Assembly (NCBI GenBank): GCA_004102805.1
Contig: SCEG01000001.1
Location: forward strand, 62,001 to 126,000
Direction of reading: 5' to 3'
Length of the DNA: 64,000 nt
Source: Muribaculaceae bacterium Isolate-002 (NCI)
GTDB taxonomy: Bacteria; Bacteroidota; Bacteroidia; Bacteroidales; Muribaculaceae
This document shows, piece by piece, positions 52,418 through 60,955 of the stretch. The notes beneath the pieces are model-generated. The model was not told the origin of the DNA. It did no database searches and saw nothing but the letters and a program-made list of their open reading frames with translations. The number at the start of each line of letters is the position of its first letter. Position 1 is the stretch's first letter. The position numbers and the translations under genes are program-made.

Positions 52418-53809
52418 ATGTCGCTTATCAAATCAATCTCAGGAATTCGCGGCACCATCGGTGGCCGTGAAGGTGACGGTCTTTCGCCCGTCGATATCGT
52501 GAAATTTACAGCAGCTTATGCAGCGTTTATCCGCAAATCAACTACTGTCGATACCAATAAAATCGTTGTTGGCCGCGACGCCCGCATCTCGGGGCCGATG
52601 GTCAGCGATATAGTGTGTGCCACTCTCACGTCAATGGGTTTCGATGTCGTGAACATCGGCCTGGCGTCAACTCCTACCACAGAGATAGCTGTAGTTGAGG
52701 AGCAGGCTTGCGGCGGCATAATCATAACGGCCTCGCACAATCCCAAACAATGGAATGCGCTTAAACTCCTCAATGAAAAAGGCGAATTTCTCAATGACGT
52801 CCAGGGCAAGGAGGTGCTCGCCATAGCTCAGAGCGGCGGACTGGAATTTGTCGGAGTCGACAATCTCGGACATATTTACATCAACAATACTTACGACGAC
52901 AAACACATACGTAAAGTGCTGGCTCTTCCGTTGGTTGATGTCGAGGCCATACGCAAAGCCGACTTTACGGTCGCTGTCGATGCTGTCAATTCAGTAGGTG
53001 GCATTATCATACCCCGTCTGCTTGAAGCTCTCGGTGTGAAAAATATAATAAAACTCAACTGCGAGGCCACCGGACATTTTGCTCATACTCCCGAACCAAT
53101 CCCTGAAAATCTTACCGATATCTCAGAGCTGATGCGTACGTCGAAAGCCGATGTCGGATTTGTCGTTGACCCGGATGTCGACCGCCTCGCCATCGTGATG
53201 GAAAACGGTGAGATGTTTGTCGAGGAATATACGCTTGTGGCTGTCGCCGACTATATCCTCGGGCATACCCCCGGAGCAACCGTATCCAATCTCAGTTCCT
53301 CGCGTGCACTGCGCGATGTGACACGTCGTCACGGATGCAGCTATTCGGCCGCAGCCGTAGGTGAGGTCAATGTAGTCACTAAAATGAAAGAGACAGGTGC
53401 TGTCATCGGAGGTGAGGGTAACGGCGGTGTCATATATCCCGAGGCACACTATGGCCGCGACGCATTGGTAGGCGTGGCTATATTCCTTACGCTGCTTGCA
53501 AAGAGCGGAAAAAAGGTGAGTGAACTCAAAGCCACCTATCCACAATATGAGATAGTCAAGAACAAGATAGAGCTGACTTCCGACATCGATGTCGACGCCA
53601 TTCTCGCATCTGTCAAGGAGCAATTCGGCAACGAACAGATTACAGATATCGACGGAGTGAAAATAGATTTCGCTGACTCGTGGGTGCACCTGCGCAAGTC
53701 AAATACCGAACCGATAATTCGTATCTATGCCGAGGCTGCCGACGCTGAGCGAGCAAACACTCTCGTGGGGCAGATCAAGGAGGTAATCAACCGTATTACC
53801 GGTAAATAA
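52418..53809 (+). CDS. glmM: Phosphoglucosamine mutase
   Basis: GlmM converts glucosamine-6-phosphate to glucosamine-1-phosphate for UDP-GlcNAc, and so for peptidoglycan and LPS. From ATG 52418 the product has 463 residues. The phosphoserine loop is 'IITASHNPKQWNALK', the Mg loop 'DPDVDRLA', the sugar loop 'GEGNGGVIYPEAHYGRD' and the phosphate site 'RKSNTEPIIRIY'. The family also contains phosphomannomutases; the sugar-loop form fits GlmM in Bacteroidales but is not decisive. The upstream ATG at 52367 adds seventeen residues not seen in the family. Confidence 0.87.
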   Translation: MSLIKSISGIRGTIGGREGDGLSPVDIVKFTAAYAAFIRKSTTVDTNKIVVGRDARISGPMVSDIVCATLTSMGFDVVNIGLASTPTTEIAVVEEQACGGIIITASHNPKQWNALKLLNEKGEFLNDVQGKEVLAIAQSGGLEFVGVDNLGHIYINNTYDDKHIRKVLALPLVDVEAIRKADFTVAVDAVNSVGGIIIPRLLEALGVKNIIKLNCEATGHFAHTPEPIPENLTDISELMRTSKADVGFVVDPDVDRLAIVMENGEMFVEEYTLVAVADYILGHTPGATVSNLSSSRALRDVTRRHGCSYSAAAVGEVNVVTKMKETGAVIGGEGNGGVIYPEAHYGRDALVGVAIFLTLLAKSGKKVSELKATYPQYEIVKNKIELTSDIDVDAILASVKEQFGNEQITDIDGVKIDFADSWVHLRKSNTEPIIRIYAEAADAERANTLVGQIKEVINRITGK

Positions 53810-53902
53810 AGGTGCCGGTTGCGGCTGCGCAAAACCACCTCACAACAAGTGTCATCAACATTGTAAGTGTTACACAACTTTATATTGTAGTATACTTTTT
53901 AA

Positions 53903-54853
53903 ATGAAAATCCGACGATTTCTTATAACCGCAGCTTTGTTTGCCGTGGCGCTGTCATCAGTCGTTGCGACTGACCGTTATGCTCTGGTCGATATTTCCAC
54001 CGCATACGTGCGGTCGCGCCCGTCGCACTCAGGTGAGCTTGTCACCCAGCAGCTTATGGGTTTCCCGGTTAAAATTCTTGCTGTGGAGGGCGAATGGTAT
54101 CGGGTAGAGACAATCGACGGTTATAAAGGATATATTATCGGTAATACGCTACATCCTGTTTCGACTGAAGAATATAACGAGTGGAAAAACTCCGAGCGGG
54201 TCATAGTCAATACCAACAAGGAACAGGCAATCGCTGCTGCTGACGGCAAGCAGATTTCCGACATAGTGCCCGGTGCAATTCTCGAATATGAAGGAGTTTG
54301 TCCCGGAGACTCATTGACTGCCCACGTCATTCTTCCCGACGGACGGGAGGGTACACTTCCGGCCGATGTGCTGATGGCTCTGACGGAATGGAGCCGACAG
54401 CCTTTGTCAGTCGACAGAGTTATCGCCTACGGCATGGATAATCTCGGAGCACCATATCTGTGGGGTGGAATGTCACCCAAAGGGATGGATTGCTCCGGTC
54501 TGACATGGGCGGCATATTGGCTCAACGGACGATTATTGCAGCGTGATGCCTCCAAACAGGCGCTGATGGGTGAAAAAATCACCGATTGGCACAAACTGAA
54601 AGCCGGCGACCTCGCTTTCTTCGGAAATCCGTCGACTCAGCGCATCACGCATGTGGCGTTGCTGCGTGACGGGCAAGGCAACATTGTGCACAGCAGCGGT
54701 GGACGTGTCCGTCTGAATTCACTTGATCCGCAATCGCCCGACCATATCAATGCCACTTTTCTGTGGGGCATATCCTCAGATAACTTTCAGCCTGTAAAAA
54801 ATGACCTCGGACGCATCAGACTCTTTGATTCTGAGAGTCTATTTTTGCCGTGA
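53903..54853 (+). CDS. NlpC/P60 cell-wall hydrolase with SH3 domain
   Basis: A C40 peptidase expected to cut the D-gamma-Glu-diaminopimelate bond in peptidoglycan. The 316 residues have a signal peptide (about 1-22), one clear bacterial SH3 domain ('AYVRSRPSHSGELVTQ', 'VEGEWYRVETIDGYKGYI'), a second less clear SH3-like stretch, and an NlpC/P60 domain with catalytic Cys in 'PKGMDCSGLTWAAY', His in 'RITHVALLRDG' and the third polar residue region 'NIVHSSGG'. It resembles the Bacteroides enzymes of known structure with this layout. It stands between glmM and rpmH. Confidence 0.92.
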   Translation: MKIRRFLITAALFAVALSSVVATDRYALVDISTAYVRSRPSHSGELVTQQLMGFPVKILAVEGEWYRVETIDGYKGYIIGNTLHPVSTEEYNEWKNSERVIVNTNKEQAIAAADGKQISDIVPGAILEYEGVCPGDSLTAHVILPDGREGTLPADVLMALTEWSRQPLSVDRVIAYGMDNLGAPYLWGGMSPKGMDCSGLTWAAYWLNGRLLQRDASKQALMGEKITDWHKLKAGDLAFFGNPSTQRITHVALLRDGQGNIVHSSGGRVRLNSLDPQSPDHINATFLWGISSDNFQPVKNDLGRIRLFDSESLFLP

Positions 54854-54864
54854 GTGAAATAAAA

Positions 54865-54896
54865 TTTGGATTTTAGGAAATATTTTCATAAATTTG
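54865..54896 (+). promoter_or_regulatory. Predicted promoter of rpmH
   Basis: TTTG (54865-54868), 20-nt spacer, TAAATTTG (54889-54896): exact consensus. The start near 54903 leaves a leader of about 36 nt. Confidence 0.7.
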
Positions 54897-54938
54897 CACT
54901 CCGAATTGTGAACAAACAAATTAAACAGATAAATAAAG

Positions 54939-55094
54939 ATGAAACGTACATTTCAACCTTCTAACCGTAAAAGAGTTAACAAACACGGTTTCCGTGAAAG
55001 AATGTCGACCCCCGATGGTCGCAAAGTGCTTGCACGCCGTCGCGCCAAAGGCCGCGCACGTCTGACTGTCTCTGACAGCATCTCAGGCAAGTAA
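54939..55094 (+). CDS. rpmH: 50S ribosomal protein L34
   Basis: A 51-residue protein, too short for many gene finders, beginning '[18 protein letters not shown]' and continuing with '[13 protein letters not shown]', the unmistakable L34 pattern. L34 sits in the large subunit bound to 23S rRNA. It has its own consensus promoter and a strong terminator, so it is a monocistronic unit. In many bacteria rpmH neighbours rnpA and dnaA; here it is 48 kb from dnaA and rnpA does not follow. Confidence 0.97.
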   Translation: MKRTFQPSNRKRVNKHGFRERMSTPDGRKVLARRRAKGRARLTVSDSISGK

Positions 55095-55156
55095 TAGCCG
55101 TGACGCAGGCGCATCACGGTCACAACAGACCGCAATGCCTTGACTCTTAAAAAACT

Positions 55157-55195
55157 AAAAGCCGAAGTCGACTGATCACCGACTTCGGCTTTTTT
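55157..55195 (+). terminator. Rho-independent terminator of rpmH
   Basis: AAAAGCCGAAGTCG (55157-55170) pairs exactly with CGACTTCGGCTTTT (55180-55193), 9-nt loop, then further T. The A-tract on the left also allows use from the minus strand. Confidence 0.87.
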
Positions 55196-55239
55196 ATTGT
55201 GTCTGAAATATTGCCGTCAAGATGTTATAGGAATGACTG

Positions 55240-55935
55240 TCAGAGGGAATGGAGCAATGCAGAGAGCTGGTCAAGCGATTTTATTCTGTATTGTGGACGG
55301 TAGTCATCTGACGGAAGAGATACTTGCTGGGAGTGGACGTTGCGCCCGTCGTCGATAAGCTGTATTGTAACCCAGCCAAGACGGTTGGGCCAGAGGAAAT
55401 CTTTCATCGGATTGTCGCCGACGTATACGAAACGGCTGATGTCGGCATTCTGTTTCATCATGTGCTCGAAAGCGACAGGTGTATATTTTTCGCCGCCGAC
55501 AAGTTCAGATATTGAGATATTATCCGGTGTGATGACGCGGTCGAGGCCGAGCGTCTTTAACTTGTTGGTCTGTGTGATGGCGCGTCCGTCAGTTATAAGG
55601 CCTATGCGGTAGCCTTCATCTTTAAGATTTTGGATGACATCTAAAGCGTCGTCAGCCTTTATGTCGGGATAATGGTTGCGGTAGGTGGCTACCATGTGCG
55701 GAATATCGTAGTCGACTGTTATGGATTGCTGTATCGAGCGGTTGAGCAGATATTCCTCTAGCGAGTCGAACGGATTCAGAGGGGCGTTAGCCATAACGTG
55801 CACCATCTCGTCGTAGTTGAACGCGCTGTCGATGGATGCTATTTCCCGGGCCACCGCGCGGTAGCCCGATATAACGAAGTCTCGCTCCTTATATATTGTA
55901 TCGTCGAGGTCGAAAGCTACAAGTGTCGGCGTCAT
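55240..55935 (-). CDS. HAD-superfamily hydrolase
   Basis: A 231-residue phosphatase-type HAD protein with motif I 'AFDLDDTIYKER', motif II 'LITDGRA', the motif III lysine near 'GGEKYTPVAFEHMM' and motif IV 'YVGDNPMKDF'. A helical cap lies after motif I, as in class I phosphoglycolate-phosphatase or nucleotidase relatives. Its start overlaps the stop of the DegT aminotransferase gene by 4 nt, so the two are coupled. The shared pathway may be a modified sugar, but the substrate is unknown. Confidence 0.88.
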   Translation of the reverse strand: MTPTLVAFDLDDTIYKERDFVISGYRAVAREIASIDSAFNYDEMVHVMANAPLNPFDSLEEYLLNRSIQQSITVDYDIPHMVATYRNHYPDIKADDALDVIQNLKDEGYRIGLITDGRAITQTNKLKTLGLDRVITPDNISISELVGGEKYTPVAFEHMMKQNADISRFVYVGDNPMKDFLWPNRLGWVTIQLIDDGRNVHSQQVSLPSDDYRPQYRIKSLDQLSALLHSL

Positions 55936-57065
55936 ACGGTTGTGTATTTGTTGATTAACTCGGCTACGTGTCTAATCTGTTCGTCGGAAAGGGTAGTGGA
56001 GCTCGGCAGACACAACCCGTGGTCAAACAGACGCTCTGACACTCCGTTGAGATATGCCGGCGCATCGCTGTAAATCGGTTGCATGTGCATCGGACGCCAT
56101 AGCAATCGTGTCTCGACATTGTGTGAGGCAAGTGTCTGGCGCAGTTGGTCGGCAGTGACGGGAGATGAGTCGGAGAGCAGGATTGTCGACAGCCAGTAGT
56201 TGGAATTGAATTCCGATCCCGGATTGGAGTGGACCATGACGTTGGCATTGCCGCGCAACATATCGGCATAAATGCCGTGGATGGCACGACGGCGGTTTAC
56301 CCGCCAGTCAAGTTCTTCCATCTGCGCGCAACCGATGGCGGCGCTGACATTGCTCAGACGATAGTTGTAGCCGATAGTCTCGTGATAGTAATACGGACGG
56401 TTCTCGCGGGCTTGGGTTGCGAGAAATAATGCGCGGCGCGCGCTTTCCTCGTCGGGACATATCAGCGCGCCGCCTCCCGATGTGGTAATCATCTTGTTGC
56501 CGTTGAAACTCAGAATGCCGAAGCGGCCGATTGTGCCGCACTTGTGTCCGTTATATTCCGAGCCGATAGCCTCGGCGGCGTCCTCGACGACCGGAATGTC
56601 AAACTCGGCTGCGATCTTCATTATCTCGTCGATTTTTGCCGGCATGCCGTAGAGATACACAGCTACGATGGCTTTGGGCTTTCTCGAGGTGGCTTTGATG
56701 CGTTGCTCTATGGCATGACGCAGAAGTTGCGGATCGATATTCCAGGTGTCAGGCTCGCTGTCGACAAACACCGGTGTGGCGCCAAGATATACAATTGGAT
56801 TGGCCGAAGCTGAGAATGTCATCGACTGACAGATCACCTCGTCACCCTTGCCGACACCGAGCAGGTCAAGCGCAAGATGTATGGCCGCAGTGCCCGCGCT
56901 GAGCGCGACCACATTTTTAACTCCGAGATAATCGTCAAGCAGAGCCTCGAAGCGGTTGACGTATGGACCGAGCGGAGTTATCCAGGTCGAATCGATAGCG
57001 TCTTTCACATATTTGTTTTCGTTGCCGGCAAGATGCGGCAATGACAGTTTTATTTGTTCTTCCAT
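55932..57065 (-). CDS. DegT/DnrJ/EryC1/StrS-family aminotransferase
   Basis: A 377-residue PLP enzyme that usually transaminates a keto-sugar nucleotide. It starts in the family pattern ('LSLPHLAGNENKYVKDAID', 'TWITPLGPYVNRFE'), has 'ALSAGTAAIHLAL', the PLP-binding Asp in 'VVEDAAEAIGSEY', and the Schiff-base Lys in 'LSFNGNKMITTSGGG'. Among relatives are PglE/PseC-like enzymes of glycan modification pathways. No dehydratase or acetyltransferase partner is adjacent, only the HAD hydrolase. It is divergent from the TonB receptor gene. Confidence 0.92.
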   Translation of the reverse strand: MEEQIKLSLPHLAGNENKYVKDAIDSTWITPLGPYVNRFEALLDDYLGVKNVVALSAGTAAIHLALDLLGVGKGDEVICQSMTFSASANPIVYLGATPVFVDSEPDTWNIDPQLLRHAIEQRIKATSRKPKAIVAVYLYGMPAKIDEIMKIAAEFDIPVVEDAAEAIGSEYNGHKCGTIGRFGILSFNGNKMITTSGGGALICPDEESARRALFLATQARENRPYYYHETIGYNYRLSNVSAAIGCAQMEELDWRVNRRRAIHGIYADMLRGNANVMVHSNPGSEFNSNYWLSTILLSDSSPVTADQLRQTLASHNVETRLLWRPMHMQPIYSDAPAYLNGVSERLFDHGLCLPSSTTLSDEQIRHVAELINKYTTV

Positions 57066-57068
57066 ATT

Positions 57069-57108
57069 GCAAAATTACTCAATTTATTATTCGGACATAT
57101 AATTTTGC
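57069..57108. repeat. 9-bp inverted repeat in the DegT/TonB divergent region
   Basis: GCAAAATTA (57069-57077) and TAATTTTGC (57100-57108) are exact reverse complements. Each contains a TAnnTTTG-type -7 box, one on each strand. The plus-strand one suits the receptor gene (leader about 60 nt); the minus-strand one would leave the aminotransferase almost leaderless. Confidence 0.45.
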
Positions 57109-57173
57109 ATGTTTTTTATCGTTATTTTATCAGGATAAAAACGGTCAGGTCCAACATATATCTAACTATTGAG

Positions 57174-59594
57174 ATGAATCTACATAAATTCTGCATATCG
57201 GCAGTTCTTGTCATGGTCTGCGCAATTGTCGGCTATTCCCAGGTGAGACTTCACGGGAAGATCGTTGACAACGAGGATAAAGACCTCGAATTCGTATCGG
57301 TGCGCATAGCCGGTACGGCTCTGGGTGCCACTTCGGGTCTTGACGGCACATATACCCTCACGGTGCCGCAGCGCGATACGATAAACGTTGTGTTCACCTG
57401 CATCGGCTACAAGGAGGTGAACCGCCGGCTTATCGATGCCGCCGGCGATGTGACGTTAAATGTCAAGATGATGCCGGCCACCTACGAAATCGGAGAGATA
57501 GAGGTCACCGATATCAAGAAGCAGACCTCGCAGATGCAGACTATCGATGCCTCCAATGTCAGAATTTCTCCTGATGCCACCGGAGGCAGTGTAGAGGCTA
57601 TGCTCGCCACGCTTGCGGGCGTCAACTCCAACAACGAGATGTCGTCGCAATATTCGGTGCGCGGTGGCACATACGACGAAAATTCAGTGTATATCAACGG
57701 CACGGAAGTGTATCGTCCGCAGCTTATATCATCGGGACAGCAGGAAGGATTGAGCATCATAAATCCGGATATGGTGGGTGCCATCGGTTTCTCTACCGGA
57801 GGGTTCGGCGCTGAATATGCCGACAAGATGTCGTCGGTGCTTGATATCACTTATCGTGAACCTGAGGCCTTCGAGGGCTCACTGTCGGCAAGTCTGATGG
57901 GCGGCAGCCTGACTCTCGGCCAGAATTCCCGTCATTTCTCGCAACTCCACGGACTCCGCTACAAGCGCAATTCGTCGCTTCTGAGCTCTATGGATACAAA
58001 AGGGGAGTACAATCCCAACTTCCTTGATTATCAGACCAACATGGTGCTTAAAATGAACAGCCGGTGGCAGCTGTCTTTCCTTGGCAATATCGCAGTCAAC
58101 AACTATAACTTCACACCGACAAGCCGGCAGACAAACTTCGGCACCTCGGAAGATGCCAAACAGTTTAAAGTATATTTTGACGGAAAGGAGAAAGACCGGT
58201 TCGAAACTTATTTCGGAGCGTTGAATCTGTCATACCGTCCGTCTGACGCTACGAAGTTCACACTGCTGGCTTCCGGATATCTTACAAATGAACTTGTAAG
58301 CTATGATATCTCCGGAGAGTACTGGCTTGACCAGGCCGGAACTACCGGCGGCGGAGACTCCGGCAATGCCGTAGGCGGCGAACTTGGTGTAGGGCGCTAT
58401 CATGAGCATGCGCGCAACCGCCTTAAAATGTCGGTGATGTCGCTCGGACTTAAAGGTGTCACCGGCATCAGGCATCACAACCTGTCGTATGGCATTGACT
58501 TCAAGCATGAAACAATTCATGAGCGTTCGCGCGAGTGGGAGCTGCGAGATTCAGCCGGATTTACACTCCCCACAGACCCCGATGCAATCAAGATGATATA
58601 TAATCTTTCGTCGCGTCATAATCTTTCGTCAAACCGCATCGCTTTTTATGTGCAGGACTCATATCGAGTCAACTCATCGTCAGGTTATTTTGCAATTAAC
58701 GGTGGTCTGCGTCTGAGCTACTGGGACTTCAACAAGGAGTTTCTCGTAAGTCCGCGTGCATCGGTGGCTTTTGTGCCCGAGCGCAACAACAACCTCACCA
58801 TGCGCATGGCGGCCGGACTATACTATCAGTCGCCGTTCTATAAAGAATACCGTATGCCGGTCGACGACGGCCTGGGAAATACGGTGATAGCGCTCAACAA
58901 TGAAATAAAGTCGCAGCGTTCGATCCATTTCATACTTGGCACGGACTATACATTCAGGGCGTTCAGCCGCCCGTTTAAACTCTCCGGCGAATTGTACTAC
59001 AAAAATCTTGGAAATCTTATACCTTACGAAATCGATAACCTCAAAATCGTGTATTCGGGTAAAAACGAGACCTCAGGTTATACCGCCGGACTTGACCTTA
59101 AACTTTTCGGGCAGTTTGTTCCGGGCACTGATTCGTGGGTGAGCTTCTCATTGATGAAAACCAACGAAAACCTCAATGGTGTGAATGTGCCGCGTCCGAC
59201 CGACCAGAGATATTCGTTTGCCGTTTTCTTCACCGATTACTTCCCGAAGTTTCCGAAACTCAAATTCTCGCTGCGCGGAATACTTTCTGACGGACTTCCC
59301 ACAACCGCGCCTCATGGTTCGCGTGACAAGGGATATTTCCGGGCCCCGGCCTACAAACGCGTGGATGTCGGGCTGTCATACGCGTTGCTTTCGCCTCTTG
59401 GCGAAGGCGAAAATCGGTCGGGCATGTATCGGTATTTCAAATCGATGTGGCTTGGTTTTGATGTGTTCAACCTTCTTGACATCTCAAATGTGAGCTCCTA
59501 TTATTGGGTCACAGATGTCAACAATATCCAGTACGCCGTGCCCAACTATCTGACACGCCGTCAGTTTAACGTCAGACTTACAATCGATTTCTAA
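57174..59594 (+). CDS. TonB-dependent receptor with N-terminal carboxypeptidase-regulatory-like domain
   Basis: An outer-membrane active transporter. From ATG 57174 it has 806 residues: signal peptide (about 1-22), a carboxypeptidase-D regulatory-like domain ('GKIVDNEDKDLEFVSVRI', 'TSGLDGTYTLTVP'), a plug with 'NNEMSSQYSVRGGTYDENS' and a 22-strand barrel ending in 'RQFNVRLTIDF' with the usual terminal Phe. No SusD-like partner follows, so it is not a standard Sus-type glycan importer. The cargo is unknown; iron chelates, cobalamin-like compounds or peptides are all possible. Confidence 0.9.
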   Translation: MNLHKFCISAVLVMVCAIVGYSQVRLHGKIVDNEDKDLEFVSVRIAGTALGATSGLDGTYTLTVPQRDTINVVFTCIGYKEVNRRLIDAAGDVTLNVKMMPATYEIGEIEVTDIKKQTSQMQTIDASNVRISPDATGGSVEAMLATLAGVNSNNEMSSQYSVRGGTYDENSVYINGTEVYRPQLISSGQQEGLSIINPDMVGAIGFSTGGFGAEYADKMSSVLDITYREPEAFEGSLSASLMGGSLTLGQNSRHFSQLHGLRYKRNSSLLSSMDTKGEYNPNFLDYQTNMVLKMNSRWQLSFLGNIAVNNYNFTPTSRQTNFGTSEDAKQFKVYFDGKEKDRFETYFGALNLSYRPSDATKFTLLASGYLTNELVSYDISGEYWLDQAGTTGGGDSGNAVGGELGVGRYHEHARNRLKMSVMSLGLKGVTGIRHHNLSYGIDFKHETIHERSREWELRDSAGFTLPTDPDAIKMIYNLSSRHNLSSNRIAFYVQDSYRVNSSSGYFAINGGLRLSYWDFNKEFLVSPRASVAFVPERNNNLTMRMAAGLYYQSPFYKEYRMPVDDGLGNTVIALNNEIKSQRSIHFILGTDYTFRAFSRPFKLSGELYYKNLGNLIPYEIDNLKIVYSGKNETSGYTAGLDLKLFGQFVPGTDSWVSFSLMKTNENLNGVNVPRPTDQRYSFAVFFTDYFPKFPKLKFSLRGILSDGLPTTAPHGSRDKGYFRAPAYKRVDVGLSYALLSPLGEGENRSGMYRYFKSMWLGFDVFNLLDISNVSSYYWVTDVNNIQYAVPNYLTRRQFNVRLTIDF

Positions 59595-59635
59595 CGCTTC
59601 CATCCCTGCTCCTGTAAAGCTGTAAAGTGAAAAAG

Positions 59636-59667
59636 TTTGGTAATTACGGAAAAAATTCGTTAATTTG
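59636..59667 (+). promoter_or_regulatory. Predicted promoter of the MetE-family gene
   Basis: TTTG (59636-59639) and TAATTTG (59661-59667), with 24 nt between the TTTG cores as in the consensus; the TA is one base closer than usual. Leader about 105 nt. Confidence 0.48.
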
Positions 59668-59779
59668 CGCCTGAAATGAATTTCCGGGGCATGCTGCTCC
59701 CGGATACATGGCAGCCGGATATTCATTATCAGGCTGTCGTCAGACTGATTTTTGAAAGGTACAATAATTTTAAGGAGCT

Positions 59780-60874
59780 ATGACACTTACAGCTATTGCA
59801 GTGGAACATGCCGGACAATTTATGTTCCCGACAGAATTGACGAAATCACGAGAGGATTTTGCAGAAGGCAGAATTTCTGCCGATGAATTGAAAAAGGTTG
59901 AGGATAAATGTATCAGTGAACTTGTTGAGCGCCAGCGTGAGGCCGGTCTGTCAGCCATAACTGACGGAGAGATGCGCCGTCACTCCTGGGATCTTGATTT
60001 CCTTTGCGGCCTTGAAGGTGTGGAATGCCGTTGCGTGACGAGCGGAAATCTTTGGCAGGACACCGAACTGTGTGCTTCCGTTCCCGAGATAACAGGTGAC
60101 ATCAGGTTCAATCCAGAGCATCCTATATTCGGACAGTTCCTGTTTCTCAAAGATCTGTTGAAGAAAGGGGAAACGGCCCGTGTCACTCTTCCCGCGCCTG
60201 CCCATCTGCTCGTTTGGCTGATGCTTAACGGCAACGTAAGCGACACTGCATCTGTGGCCGGTCGGCTTGCCGAGGCCTACAGGCTGACAATAAACAGACT
60301 CTACGAACTTGGTTGCCGCAGTGTCATACTGCGCGACACTTCGTGGAATACATTCTGCGATCATGACAAACTGAAGCGTCTGCTGCAGGGAGGTCTTGAC
60401 CCGGTGGCTCTGATGCCAATGCTGACGTCGGTCAACGATGAGTCGCTTGCCGGAATGCCTGCCGACATGGAAATCATATTGTCAATCAAAGCCAACTGTA
60501 CGGAGCGTTTCGGTCATGCCAGCCGCATGCACCCGCTTATTGTCGAGGCTATATTCAATCATTCCAACGTCAGCGCTTTCATGGCTGAGTCAGATACCGC
60601 CTGCAATCTGCTTGGCGACGGCAATGTCTCATTTCCCGCCGGGAAGGGGCTGATACTCGGAGTAGTCGATGTTAAGCAACCGCAGCTTGAATCGGAGCAG
60701 TCGATAATCACAAAGGTTGACAATCTGCTTGCAAAGATAACGCCGGCATGGCTGAGAATAAGTCCTGTCGATGGTTTCATGGTCAATGACGATGCCTATG
60801 ACACTTCGTCGTTTACGACAGAGGACCAATGGCGTAAAATCACACTGCTGCAAAACGTCGCAGCCAATAATTGA
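59780..60874 (+). CDS. Divergent cobalamin-independent methionine synthase (MetE/YxjG) family protein
   Basis: A 364-residue TIM-barrel protein related to the C-terminal half of MetE and to YxjG. Supporting blocks are 'AITDGEMRRHSWDLDFLCGL' near the start, 'VILRDTSWNTFCDHDKL' mid-way and 'LGVVDVKQPQLESEQSI' near the end, which correspond to conserved YxjG segments. The zinc site that activates homocysteine is not recognisable: no His-x-Cys occurs ('LSIKANCTERF' stands in that region), and where the family has Ser-Pro-x-Cys-Gly it reads 'ISPVDGFMV', with Asp for Cys. It may act on another substrate or be non-catalytic. Its own promoter is predicted. Confidence 0.72.
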   Translation: MTLTAIAVEHAGQFMFPTELTKSREDFAEGRISADELKKVEDKCISELVERQREAGLSAITDGEMRRHSWDLDFLCGLEGVECRCVTSGNLWQDTELCASVPEITGDIRFNPEHPIFGQFLFLKDLLKKGETARVTLPAPAHLLVWLMLNGNVSDTASVAGRLAEAYRLTINRLYELGCRSVILRDTSWNTFCDHDKLKRLLQGGLDPVALMPMLTSVNDESLAGMPADMEIILSIKANCTERFGHASRMHPLIVEAIFNHSNVSAFMAESDTACNLLGDGNVSFPAGKGLILGVVDVKQPQLESEQSIITKVDNLLAKITPAWLRISPVDGFMVNDDAYDTSSFTTEDQWRKITLLQNVAANN

Positions 60875-60889
60875 ACATATATATATAAG

Positions 60890-60937
60890 ACCATATCGCC
60901 CGAGTTGCGCTGATACAATTCGGGCGATATGGTTTTG
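60890..60937. terminator. Bidirectional terminator between MetE-like and fucosidase genes
   Basis: An 18-bp stem: ACCATATCGCCCGA (60890-60903) with TCGGGCGATATGGT (60920-60933), extended by GTTG/CAAT with one wobble, 8-nt loop. TTTT follows on the plus strand. Confidence 0.82.
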
Positions 60938-60955
60938 CTGTTGTTTCTGACTGTG

